Shown here piece by piece: positions 27,913-35,714 of a stretch of DNA of 64,000 nt (the first letter of the stretch is position 1; each line of letters begins with the position of its first letter). The DNA lies in the NCBI GenBank assembly GCA_900542505.1, contig UQNV01000002.1:43989-107988 (forward strand), given 5' to 3'. Below the pieces are notes generated by a model, which saw nothing but the letters and a program-made list of their open reading frames with translations, searched no databases and was not told the origin of the DNA. This DNA is from an uncultured Alistipes sp. GTDB taxonomy: Bacteria; Bacteroidota; Bacteroidia; Bacteroidales; Rikenellaceae. The translations under genes were made by a program, and so were the position numbers.

Positions 27913-28404
27913 TTAGTCTCTTACCAAGGGGATATCCTGTCTTACGGAAGGCTCATCCGCCTGATAAAGCCGATTGACCTTTGCGCCGTAACCTTTAATC
28001 GTGACGGTATAACGGGTCCATAACCCGAACAGGACCTTTTTGCGCTTGGTCTCGTATTGCGGATTAATAATCATATCATAATCCGTTCCTTCCAACGCTT
28101 TTGCCATGGCCATCGAACGAATGCGTTTGCCTCGAAGGCCAAAAATAGACTTGCTGTTGTTGGTAGTCAGGACCTCGGCATATTTACGACCACCGCTTAC
28201 CTTTATGCCGAACAGATATCCGACACGGACCGTACCCTCCACCTTTTCAGAGGTATTGAAATCCAAATCAGCGCGAATTTCATTGGGGTGCACTTCCGTA
28301 TAGGCAAAGGGTGCAGAAGCACACGTTCTGCCCAATGTCGAACAACTTGAGAATGCAAACATGGAAATAATTGCAATGATACCAGCGAATACAATACGTT
28401 TCAT
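27913..28404 (-). CDS. Small lipoprotein of unknown function
   Basis: Lipoprotein of 163 residues with signal MKRIVFAGIIAIISMFAFSSC and lipobox FSSC. The mature part is mainly beta and basic (TVRVGYLFGIKVSGGRKYAEVL; NPQYETKRKKVLFGLWTRYTVTIKGYGAKVN), with two similar hydrophobic-aromatic segments around VGYLFGIKV and VLFGLWTRYTVTIKGYG. I do not recognise a characterised family. The start at 28404 gives the signal peptide; an upstream in-frame extension would read through the hairpin element and is rejected. Base composition is lower in GC than the flanks. Confidence 0.7.
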   Translation of the reverse strand: MKRIVFAGIIAIISMFAFSSCSTLGRTCASAPFAYTEVHPNEIRADLDFNTSEKVEGTVRVGYLFGIKVSGGRKYAEVLTTNNSKSIFGLRGKRIRSMAMAKALEGTDYDMIINPQYETKRKKVLFGLWTRYTVTIKGYGAKVNRLYQADEPSVRQDIPLVRD

Positions 28405-28500
28405 ACGTTGTTTCTTAAAAGTTTTTTCATTTATTTTTCCGGTCCGTTGCAGTTTTCGGGGAGTGCGGGACTCGGACAAATAAAAAACGCGGACCTTTAA

Positions 28501-28637
28501 CTTCATTTGTTTCTGAGGTATCGCCAAACACCTTACTCCCAAACAAGTAAAAGCCCACGTTGGAATACAACGTGAGCATCAACTTTTACTCTTGGGAGTT
28601 TCTTTAAATTGGCGATTTTCAGAAACAAGAATAGAAG
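28501..28637. repeat. Long bulged inverted repeat (structured RNA or MITE/REP-like element)
   Basis: Six pairs of perfectly complementary blocks are nested around a five-base loop (28563-28567): CTTC 28501-28504/28634-28637; TTGTTTCTGA 28507-28516/28619-28628; TCGCCAA 28521-28527/28609-28615; ACTCCCAA 28535-28542/28592-28599; GTAAAAG 28547-28553/28583-28589; CACGTTG 28556-28562/28568-28574. Internal loops of 2-9 bases separate the blocks. An outer pairing TAAAAA 28481-28486 with TTTTTA 28645-28650 may extend it. It lies 97 bp before the lipoprotein start, so would sit in that gene's leader on the minus strand. Identity is unknown to me. Confidence 0.8.
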
Positions 28638-28936
28638 CTAACGCTTTTTATGTCAATATGTCCCTAATTTACCAGGTCATTTATTCATAGGCTGTCATAT
28701 TTAAATCATCGCTACAAAAATAATGAATTATTCAATGCTTCCAACATCCTCGGGAGATTTTTGTAAAATCGAACGTCAAGCGACACACCGCATCCGAGTC
28801 TGATTCAAACCGGAATACGACCCTTCGACAATATCCTGCGCGAAAGCCGAAACAGAGCCATCGGGCCACACCCATGTCCGGGAGAAGCAAAGCTCCTTTT
28901 TCCTGCCGAAAAATCGGCGATGACACGAAAATGTCG

Positions 28937-28944
28937 TATCTTTG
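28937..28944 (+). promoter_or_regulatory. -7 box of uvrA
   Basis: TATCTTTG, 49 bp before the ATG at 28994. No SOS-type operator was recognised. Confidence 0.55.
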
Positions 28945-28993
28945 CACGATTGCCGCCGCGCCCGCCCAATAGGGCGCCGGCTCATCGACCAAG

Positions 28994-31813
28994 ATGAAAA
29001 ACGATACGATTCAGATATTCGGCGCGCGGGTCCACAACCTCAAGAACGTGGACCTCGAGATTCCGCGCAACAAGCTGGTGGTCATTACCGGCCTTTCGGG
29101 TTCGGGCAAGTCGTCGCTCGCCTTCGACACCATCTATGCCGAGGGACAGCGCCGCTACATGGAGACCCTTTCGACCTATGCCCGCCAGTTCGTCGGCTCG
29201 ATGGAACGTCCCGACGTCGACAAAATCACGGGCCTCAGCCCCGTGGTGGCCATCGAGCAGAAGACCACCAACAAGAACCCCCGCTCGACGGTAGGCACCG
29301 TGACGGAAATCAACGACTTCCTGCGTCTGCTCTATGCCCGCGCCTCGCGCGCCTATTCGCCCGTCACGGGCGAGGAGATGGTCCACTACACGGACGAGCA
29401 GATTGCCGAACTGATAGCCAAGGGATTCACCGGACGGCGCATTGCGCTGATGGCCCCCGTGGTGAAGGGACGCAAGGGTCACTACCGCGAACTCTTCGAG
29501 AGCCTCGCCAAGAAGGGCTACATCTACGCCCGCATCGACGGCGAAATCCGCGAAATCACGGCCGGCATGAAGCTCGACCGCTACAAAATCCACACCATCG
29601 ACCTGGTCGTGGACCGGCTCAGCATCGCCGGAGCGTTCGAAGAGCGCCTGATGACCTCGCTCCGCGAGGCAATGCGCCAGGGCAAGGGGACGATGGCCGT
29701 CTACGACTACGGCACCGAGCAGCTGCGCTACTTTTCGCGCCACCTGATGTGTCCCTCGACGGGCATCGCCTTCGAGGACCCCGCCCCCCACACCTTCTCG
29801 TTCAACTCGCCCAAGGGGGCCTGCCCCCACTGCAACGGACTGGGCGAGGAGGCGGTCTTCGACCTGAAGAAAATCATCCCCGACAGCTCGCTTTCGCTAC
29901 GCCAGGGAGCCGTCGAGCCGCTGGGCAAGTATCGCAACAACATGCTCTTCGCCATCCTCGAGATGCTCGGGCGCCGTCACGACTTCACGCTCGACGACCC
30001 CGTCGAGAGCATCTCCGAAGAGGGGCTCAACGCCATCCTCTACGGCGACTCGGAGCCGCTGACGGTCAATCTGTCGGAGTTCACCTCATCGGGCGGCAAC
30101 CACCTCATTTCGTGGGAGGGCGTCGCCGAATACATCAGCCGCACGGAGGACGAGGAGTCGAAACGCGGCCAGAAGTGGCGCGAGCAGTTCCTCGTCTACC
30201 GCAAGTGCTCGGCCTGCGGCGGCTCGCGGCTCAAGAAGGAGGCGCTGCAGTTCCGCATCGGCGGCAAGAACATCGCCGAGGTTTCGGCCATGTCCATCGC
30301 CGACTTCTCGGAATGGATGGCCCATATCGAGGAGCACATGTCGGAGAAGGAGCAGAAAATCGGCCAGGAGGTCATCAAGGAGATTCGCGAACGGCTGCGC
30401 TTCCTGATGGACGTGGGGCTGGGTTACCTCTCGCTGGCGCGCTCGTCGCGTTCGCTGTCGGGCGGCGAAAGCCAGCGCATCCGCCTCGCCACACAAATCG
30501 GCTCGAAGCTGGTCAACGTGCTCTACATCCTCGACGAGCCGAGCATCGGACTCCACCAACGCGACAACAGGCGGCTGATTCGCAGCCTCGAGGAGTTGCG
30601 CGACGCCGGCAACTCGGTGCTGGTCGTCGAGCACGACGAGGAGATGATGCGCGCGGCCGACTTCATCGTCGACGTCGGCCCCAAGGCGGGCCGCCGCGGC
30701 GGACACATCGTCGCAGCCGGCACGCTGGAGGAGATTCTGAAGTCCGACACCATCACGGCCGACTACCTCACGGGGCGCCGCCGCATCGAGATTCCGGCCG
30801 AACTCCGCACGGGCACGGGCCAGAGCATCGTCATCCGCGGGGCCCGCGGCAACAACCTCAAGAACATCACGGCCGAGTTCCCGCTCGGCAAGTTCATCTG
30901 CGTGACGGGCGTCAGCGGCTCGGGCAAATCGACGCTCATCAACGAAACGCTGCGGCCCATCCTTTCGCGGGAACTCTATCACTCCTACGACCAGCCGCTC
31001 GAATACGACTCCATCGAGGGCATCGAGCACATAGACAAGCTGGTCGTCGTCGACCAGTCGCCCATCGGGCGTTCGCCCCGCAGCAACCCTGCGACCTATT
31101 CGAACGTCTTTTCGGACATCCGCAAGCTCTTCGAGATGACGCCCGACGCCCAGATTCGCGGCTTCAAGGCGGGGCGGTTCTCGTTCAACGTCAAGGGCGG
31201 CCGGTGCGAGACGTGCCGCGGTGCCGGCGTACAGACCATCGAGATGAACTTCCTGCCCGACGTCTACGTGCGCTGCCGGGAGTGCGGCGGCCACCGTTAC
31301 AACCGCGAGACGCTCGAGGTGCGCTACAAGGGCAAGAACATCGACGACGTGCTGAACATGACGGTCAACATGGCGGTGGAGTTCTTCGAGAACATACCCT
31401 CCATCCACCAGAAGCTGCGCGCCATCCAGGAGGTGGGACTCGGCTACCTGACCCTCGGCCAGCCCTGCACGACACTCTCGGGAGGCGAGAGCCAGCGCAT
31501 CAAGCTCTCGGCCGAACTGTCGAAGCGCGACACGGGCCGCACGCTCTACATCCTCGACGAACCGACGACGGGACTCCACTTCGAGGATATCCGCCAGCTG
31601 CTCGAGGTGCTCAACAAGCTCGTCGACCGGGGCAATACGGTCATCGTCATCGAGCACAACCTCGACGTGGTGAAGGTCGCCGACCACATCATCGACATCG
31701 GGCCCGAAGGCGGCGCTGCGGGCGGAAGAATCGTTGCTGCGGGCACCCCGCATGAAATCGCAGCCACACAAGGAAGCTACACGGGCGAATTTTTGCGGCA
31801 GATGGGAATTTAG
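28994..31813 (+). CDS. uvrA: Excinuclease ABC subunit UvrA (paralogue 1)
   Basis: DNA-damage recognition ATPase of nucleotide excision repair, 939 residues. Walker A motifs are GLSGSGKSS (~33-41) and GVSGSGKST; two ABC signatures LSGGESQR precede [10 protein letters not shown] and [10 protein letters not shown]. Zinc-binding Cys pairs are present in CPHCNGLG / CSACGGSR and CETCRGAG / CRECGGHR, so both zinc modules are intact. The N-terminal region reads [31 protein letters not shown], different from the second UvrA in this window ([31 protein letters not shown]). Which copy is the main repair protein is not settled here. Confidence 0.94.
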   Translation: MKNDTIQIFGARVHNLKNVDLEIPRNKLVVITGLSGSGKSSLAFDTIYAEGQRRYMETLSTYARQFVGSMERPDVDKITGLSPVVAIEQKTTNKNPRSTVGTVTEINDFLRLLYARASRAYSPVTGEEMVHYTDEQIAELIAKGFTGRRIALMAPVVKGRKGHYRELFESLAKKGYIYARIDGEIREITAGMKLDRYKIHTIDLVVDRLSIAGAFEERLMTSLREAMRQGKGTMAVYDYGTEQLRYFSRHLMCPSTGIAFEDPAPHTFSFNSPKGACPHCNGLGEEAVFDLKKIIPDSSLSLRQGAVEPLGKYRNNMLFAILEMLGRRHDFTLDDPVESISEEGLNAILYGDSEPLTVNLSEFTSSGGNHLISWEGVAEYISRTEDEESKRGQKWREQFLVYRKCSACGGSRLKKEALQFRIGGKNIAEVSAMSIADFSEWMAHIEEHMSEKEQKIGQEVIKEIRERLRFLMDVGLGYLSLARSSRSLSGGESQRIRLATQIGSKLVNVLYILDEPSIGLHQRDNRRLIRSLEELRDAGNSVLVVEHDEEMMRAADFIVDVGPKAGRRGGHIVAAGTLEEILKSDTITADYLTGRRRIEIPAELRTGTGQSIVIRGARGNNLKNITAEFPLGKFICVTGVSGSGKSTLINETLRPILSRELYHSYDQPLEYDSIEGIEHIDKLVVVDQSPIGRSPRSNPATYSNVFSDIRKLFEMTPDAQIRGFKAGRFSFNVKGGRCETCRGAGVQTIEMNFLPDVYVRCRECGGHRYNRETLEVRYKGKNIDDVLNMTVNMAVEFFENIPSIHQKLRAIQEVGLGYLTLGQPCTTLSGGESQRIKLSAELSKRDTGRTLYILDEPTTGLHFEDIRQLLEVLNKLVDRGNTVIVIEHNLDVVKVADHIIDIGPEGGAAGGRIVAAGTPHEIAATQGSYTGEFLRQMGI

Positions 31814-31854
31814 GCACCGGTTTTGCATGGGGTGGGGCATAAACCCCATATACC

Positions 31855-32397
31855 ATGAAAAAAATCATCCTCATTGTTGCCGGCGCACTTCTCTGCGCTA
31901 CGGCGGTGACCGTCATCGGCCAGAAGAAAATCCTGTCTCCCAAGGAAGAGCGTCGCGAAGTCCGCGAAAAACGGCGGGCCGAACGGCTTGCTGAGTTCGA
32001 ACGGTCGACCGATTCGCTCGTGCTCTCGCGCAACTTCCAGTTCAACCCCCAGACGATGCAGCGTCAACCGGCCGGACCGCTGCGCCAGCTGCTCAACCCC
32101 AACTTCACCGTCAGCATCTGGGACGGCACGGCCGACATCTGCCTTCCCTATGTCAAGGGATATGTGCCGCCTTACTACACGACCATACTCAACTATACGG
32201 TGGGCAACCTGCAGGGATACACCACCGAGCAGACGCACGAAGGGTGGATGGTGACCTTCTCGACGTCGCTCTTCTCGGCCTCGAACTACACCTTCACCTT
32301 CGAAATCTTCAGCCGCACGGGCGGTGCCAACCTCACCATCTCGAACCCCTGGTACAGCGACGTGCAGTATACGGGAACAATCTCGCAGCTCTATTAG
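31855..32397 (+). CDS. DUF4251 family exported protein
   Basis: Exported protein of 180 residues. An N-terminal signal MKKIILIVAGALLCATAVTVIGQ is followed by a charged helix (SPKEERREVREKRRAERLAEFERS) and the beta-rich DUF4251 domain, including SLVLSRNFQFNPQTM and a final GGANLTISNPWYSDVQYTGTISQLY. Function of the family is unknown. It lies 41 bp after uvrA on the same strand, so could be co-transcribed. A second DUF4251 protein is encoded at 42710-43297. Confidence 0.8.
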   Translation: MKKIILIVAGALLCATAVTVIGQKKILSPKEERREVREKRRAERLAEFERSTDSLVLSRNFQFNPQTMQRQPAGPLRQLLNPNFTVSIWDGTADICLPYVKGYVPPYYTTILNYTVGNLQGYTTEQTHEGWMVTFSTSLFSASNYTFTFEIFSRTGGANLTISNPWYSDVQYTGTISQLY

Positions 32398-32430
32398 CCG
32401 CCGGACCGCCCGACGGCCGGCCGACAAAAC

Positions 32431-32478
32431 AAAGGGAAACGCCCCCCGTGCGAAAGCGGGGTGACGTTTCCCTTTTTT
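32431..32478. terminator. Terminator after the first DUF4251 gene
   Basis: AAAGGGAAACG (32431-32441) with CCCCG / CGGGG inside pairs with CGTTTCCCTTT, then a T run to 32478. The left AAAG.. also gives a short T tail on the minus strand, so it may serve convergent ispF as well. Confidence 0.88.
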
Positions 32479-32519
32479 GCGTCGGCGCCTGGCTGCACCG
32501 ATGATGCAGATAAAAGCTT

Positions 32520-33002
32520 CTATGCCTTGTAAATCAAAGCAACAGCCGACGTAGAAACTCCCTCTTCGCGCCCTTCGAATCCCAGACGCTCGGTCGTGGT
32601 CGCCTTGACCGACACCCGGTCGACGGCGATACCCATCGCCTCGGCCATCGCCGCGCGCATCGCGTCGATATGGGGACGGAGCTTGGGACGCTGCATCGAG
32701 ATTGTGCAGTCGACGTTGCCGATTTCGTAGCCCCGCTCGCGCAGCATCGCCACAACGCGGCGCAGCAGGATTTTCGAGTCAATGCCCGCAAAGTCGGCCG
32801 ACGTATCGGGAAAGTGCAGCCCGATGTCGCCCAGCGCCGCCGCACCCAGCAGCGCGTCGCACAGGGCATGAATCACCACATCGCCGTCCGAATGGGCAAT
32901 GCAGCCCTTCGTATGCGCAATCTTCACGCCGCCCAACACCAGCGGCAGCCCTTCGCCGAGGGCGTGGACGTCGTATCCGTGTCCGATTCTGAAATCAGTC
33001 AT
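32520..33002 (-). CDS. ispF: 2-C-methyl-D-erythritol 2,4-cyclodiphosphate synthase
   Basis: Fifth step of the MEP isoprenoid pathway: converts CDP-methylerythritol 2-phosphate to MEcPP with release of CMP. The 160 residues show RIGHGYDVHALGEG (metal ligands Asp11 and His13), AHSDGDVVIHALCDALLGAAALGDIG (His metal ligand and substrate loop) and the C-terminal VKATTTERLGFEGREEGVSTSAVALI. Length and motifs are canonical for the trimeric zinc enzyme. It is a single minus-strand gene. Confidence 0.97.
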   Translation of the reverse strand: MTDFRIGHGYDVHALGEGLPLVLGGVKIAHTKGCIAHSDGDVVIHALCDALLGAAALGDIGLHFPDTSADFAGIDSKILLRRVVAMLRERGYEIGNVDCTISMQRPKLRPHIDAMRAAMAEAMGIAVDRVSVKATTTERLGFEGREEGVSTSAVALIYKA

Positions 33003-33073
33003 CGCTTTTTCGTTTTTTTGCCGGATGCCCGCCGCCCGCAGCGGGGCGGCAGCCTCCCGGCCGCATGATGGAA

Positions 33074-33081
33074 CAAAGATA
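33074..33081 (-). promoter_or_regulatory. -7 box of ispF
   Basis: TATCTTTG on the minus strand, 71 bp before the ispF start. Confidence 0.5.
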
Positions 33082-33208
33082 CGAACTTACAGTGGAATCC
33101 ACGCGGCGGAAGGCCGCTTTTTCGCGGCAAAACGCATTGCATCGCTGCCGCCGACGGCTCTTCGGCGGGGGAATCTTCGCCGCCGCGCGTATTTTCCGAA
33201 CTTTTTCT

Positions 33209-33216
33209 TATATTTG
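33209..33216 (+). promoter_or_regulatory. -7 box of the SDR gene
   Basis: TATATTTG, 27 bp before the ATG at 33244. Confidence 0.5.
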
Positions 33217-33243
33217 TAGGAAACAACAAAAACACCGGACATC

Positions 33244-34071
33244 ATGGCAGAGCAGCGGAATGAAGGAGCGGCGTTCGGGTACAGACCGACGGGCGACGCT
33301 CCGGAAGAGGTTTCGGAGCGCATCGAGTACCGTTATCCCGGACGGCGCGTCTTCGTCACGGGAGGCGCCCGGGGCATCGGACGCTCCATAGTCGAGGCAT
33401 TCTGCCATGCGGGTGCCCGTGTCGCATTCTGCGACAGCGACGCCGAGGCCGGAGCAGCCACCGCCGCAGCGACGGGAGCCCGATTCGCGCGGGTGGATGT
33501 CTGCGACGAAGGGGCGCTCGAGGCCTGCATCGCAAGGCTGTTCGAAGAGTGGGGCGACCTGGATGTCATCATCAACAACGTGGGCATCAGCCGCTTCTCG
33601 CCGCTTACCGAGACCTCCGTCGCCGAATTTGACCGCATCCTGGCCACCAACCTGCGGCCCGTATTCATCACCTCGCGGGCTTTGGCCCGCCACCGTACGG
33701 CACACCCCCGGGCAAACCCCTACGGACGCATCATCAACATCTCGTCGACGCGCTACCTCATGAGCGAACCCGGCAGCGAAGGCTATGCGGCCTCGAAGGG
33801 CGGCATCCGCTCGCTGACCCATGCACTGGCCCTCTCGCTGGCGCCGCTCCGCGTGACGGTCAACTCGATAGCCCCCGGATGGATTGAGCATGCCGACTAT
33901 GCGGGGCTCCGCCCCGAGGACCATGCACAGCACCCCTCGGGTCGGGTCGGGCGTCCTGAGGACATCGCACGGGTCTGCCTCTTCCTCTGCGCCGCGGAGA
34001 ACGACTTCATCGACGGCGAGAACATCACCGTCGACGGAGGCATGACCCGCAAGATGATTTACGTGGAGTGA
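33244..34071 (+). CDS. Short-chain dehydrogenase/reductase (SDR)
   Basis: NAD(P)-dependent oxidoreductase of 275 residues. The cofactor motif is TGGARGIG (39-46), followed by Asp64 after strand 2 (FCDSDAEAG), which favours NAD(H). NNVG is at 111-114, the catalytic Ser is in NISSTR (~167), and the catalytic Tyr181-x3-Lys185 is in GYAASKGG. The C-terminus has NSIAPGWI and the closing AENDFIDGENITVDGGM of classical SDRs. The ~30 N-terminal residues precede the fold and are unusual in length. Substrate not identifiable. Confidence 0.9.
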   Translation: MAEQRNEGAAFGYRPTGDAPEEVSERIEYRYPGRRVFVTGGARGIGRSIVEAFCHAGARVAFCDSDAEAGAATAAATGARFARVDVCDEGALEACIARLFEEWGDLDVIINNVGISRFSPLTETSVAEFDRILATNLRPVFITSRALARHRTAHPRANPYGRIINISSTRYLMSEPGSEGYAASKGGIRSLTHALALSLAPLRVTVNSIAPGWIEHADYAGLRPEDHAQHPSGRVGRPEDIARVCLFLCAAENDFIDGENITVDGGMTRKMIYVE

Positions 34072-34139
34072 CCCGCCCGGAGGCAGGAGCATTCCGTTAC
34101 AAGACAATATAAAATAACAACATAAAAACAACATCCGCT

Positions 34140-35591
34140 ATGTCAGCTATTACCACGCTCGAACCCCGCATCGTCTGGGAGCAGTTCGATGCCATCACGC
34201 AAATTCCCCGCCCCTCGAAAAAGGAGGGCAAAATCATCGCCTACCTGGTCGATTTCGCCAAACGCCACAACCTCGAGTACCGCAAGGATGCCATCGGCAA
34301 CGTGGTCATCTGCAAACCGGCCACTCCGGGCTTCGAGGAGCGTCCGACCGTCGTGCTGCAGTCGCACATGGACATGGTGTGCGAGAAGAATTCCGACGTG
34401 GAGTTCGACTTCGAGAAGGATGCCATACGCCCCTACATCGACGGCGAATGGGTCAAGGCCGAGGGCACGACGCTGGGGGCCGACTGCGGCATCGGCATGG
34501 CTGCGGCACTGGCCGTGCTGATTGACCCCGCGGTGGAGCACGGACCCGTCGAGGCGCTCTTCACGGTCGACGAGGAGACGGGGCTCACCGGAGCCTTCGA
34601 ACTGGGCGAGGGGATGCTCACGGGCAAATACCTCGTCAACCTCGACTCGGAGGACGAGGGCGAGCTCTTCATCGGCTGCGCCGGCGGCATCGACACCATC
34701 GCCACGTTCCACTACCATACCGAGGAGGCGCCGCTCAACTACTCGTTCTTCCGCATCGACGTCTCGGACCTGCAGGGCGGCCACTCGGGCGACGACATCG
34801 ACAAGGGACGCGCCAACTCGAACAAGCTCGTGGCCCGTCTACTGTGGGAAGGCATGCAGAGTTTCGAGCTGAAGCTCAGCTACTTCAATGGCGGCAACCT
34901 GCGCAACGCCATCCCGCGCGAGGCCTATGCCATCTTCGGCGTGCCGACGCGCTTCGCCGGCGAGTTCCGCAAGCGCTATGCACTCTTCGCCGAGGACATG
35001 AAGGCCGAATTCCGGCTTCGCGAGCCCAACCTCCGCATCACGCTCAACGAGATGCCGCAGGTGGACAAGGTGCTCGACGCACGGACGCAGGCGGGGCTCA
35101 TCAACGCGCTGGTGGGGGTTCCCAACGGCGTCATCGCCATGTCGTTCGCCGTTCCGGGGCTGGTGGAGACCTCGACCAACCTCGCGTCGGTGAAGTTCGT
35201 CGGCGACGACCGGATTGTGGTCACCTCGTCGCAGCGTTCGTCGGTCGAGAGCGCCAAGACCTACGTCATGCAGATGGTCGAGTCGGTCTTCACGCTGGCC
35301 GGCGCCGACGTGGCCCACTCGGACGGCTATCCCGGCTGGGCGCCCAACCCCGAATCGCGGCTGCTCGACATCACGGTCAAGAGCTACGAACGGCTCTTCT
35401 CGACCGAGCCCAAGGTGCGCGCCATCCACGCCGGACTGGAGTGCGGCCTCTTCCTCGAGAAGTATCCCGACCTGGAGATGGTCTCCTTCGGCCCGACGCT
35501 CCGCGGCGTGCACTCGCCCGACGAACGGCTCGAGATTGCCACCGTCGGCAAGTTCTGGGCGCTGCTGCTCGAGGTGATGAAGAACATCTGA
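34140..35591 (+). CDS. pepD: Aminoacyl-histidine dipeptidase (M20 family, PepD)
   Basis: Cytosolic zinc dipeptidase of 483 residues with broad Xaa-His/dipeptide specificity. Metal-ligand motifs are VLQSHMDMVCEKN (His, Asp), GADCGIGMAAALAV, TVDEETGLTGAFEL (general-base Glu and metal Glu), and SDGYPGW / HAGLECGLFLEK near the C-terminus. The central lid domain contains DLQGGHSGDDIDKGRANSNKL. The profile fits PepD rather than PepT or DapE. It begins 68 bp after the SDR gene on the same strand. Confidence 0.95.
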   Translation: MSAITTLEPRIVWEQFDAITQIPRPSKKEGKIIAYLVDFAKRHNLEYRKDAIGNVVICKPATPGFEERPTVVLQSHMDMVCEKNSDVEFDFEKDAIRPYIDGEWVKAEGTTLGADCGIGMAAALAVLIDPAVEHGPVEALFTVDEETGLTGAFELGEGMLTGKYLVNLDSEDEGELFIGCAGGIDTIATFHYHTEEAPLNYSFFRIDVSDLQGGHSGDDIDKGRANSNKLVARLLWEGMQSFELKLSYFNGGNLRNAIPREAYAIFGVPTRFAGEFRKRYALFAEDMKAEFRLREPNLRITLNEMPQVDKVLDARTQAGLINALVGVPNGVIAMSFAVPGLVETSTNLASVKFVGDDRIVVTSSQRSSVESAKTYVMQMVESVFTLAGADVAHSDGYPGWAPNPESRLLDITVKSYERLFSTEPKVRAIHAGLECGLFLEKYPDLEMVSFGPTLRGVHSPDERLEIATVGKFWALLLEVMKNI

Positions 35592-35714
35592 TGCGCCGCC
35601 TTACGGCCTGAATCTGCGGTGTGACTTCCGACGGGAGGTCGCCCCGCCGACTTCGGTGCAGCAGCACCGGAGCCGCCGCCTCCACCGTATGTTCCGAAAA
35701 GCCCCTGTCCCGAA

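Larger units (their letters stand above)
28405..28993. other. AT-rich intergenic region with hairpin element
   Basis: 589 bp between the lipoprotein and uvrA starts. It holds the inverted-repeat element (28501-28637) and the uvrA promoter near its right end. The stretch 28660-28930 shows no gene with a credible start, ribosome-binding site or recognisable domain. Confidence 0.6.

Noticed and set aside
28501..28637. Integron attC site
   Set aside because: The bulged hairpin resembles one in outline, but the outer ends do not carry matching RYYYAAC and GTTRRRY core sites, and no integrase or cassette array is present.
28732..28992. Possible small gene on the minus strand before uvrA
   Set aside because: It overlaps the uvrA promoter, has no recognisable ribosome-binding site or family, and two overlapping frames are equally open.
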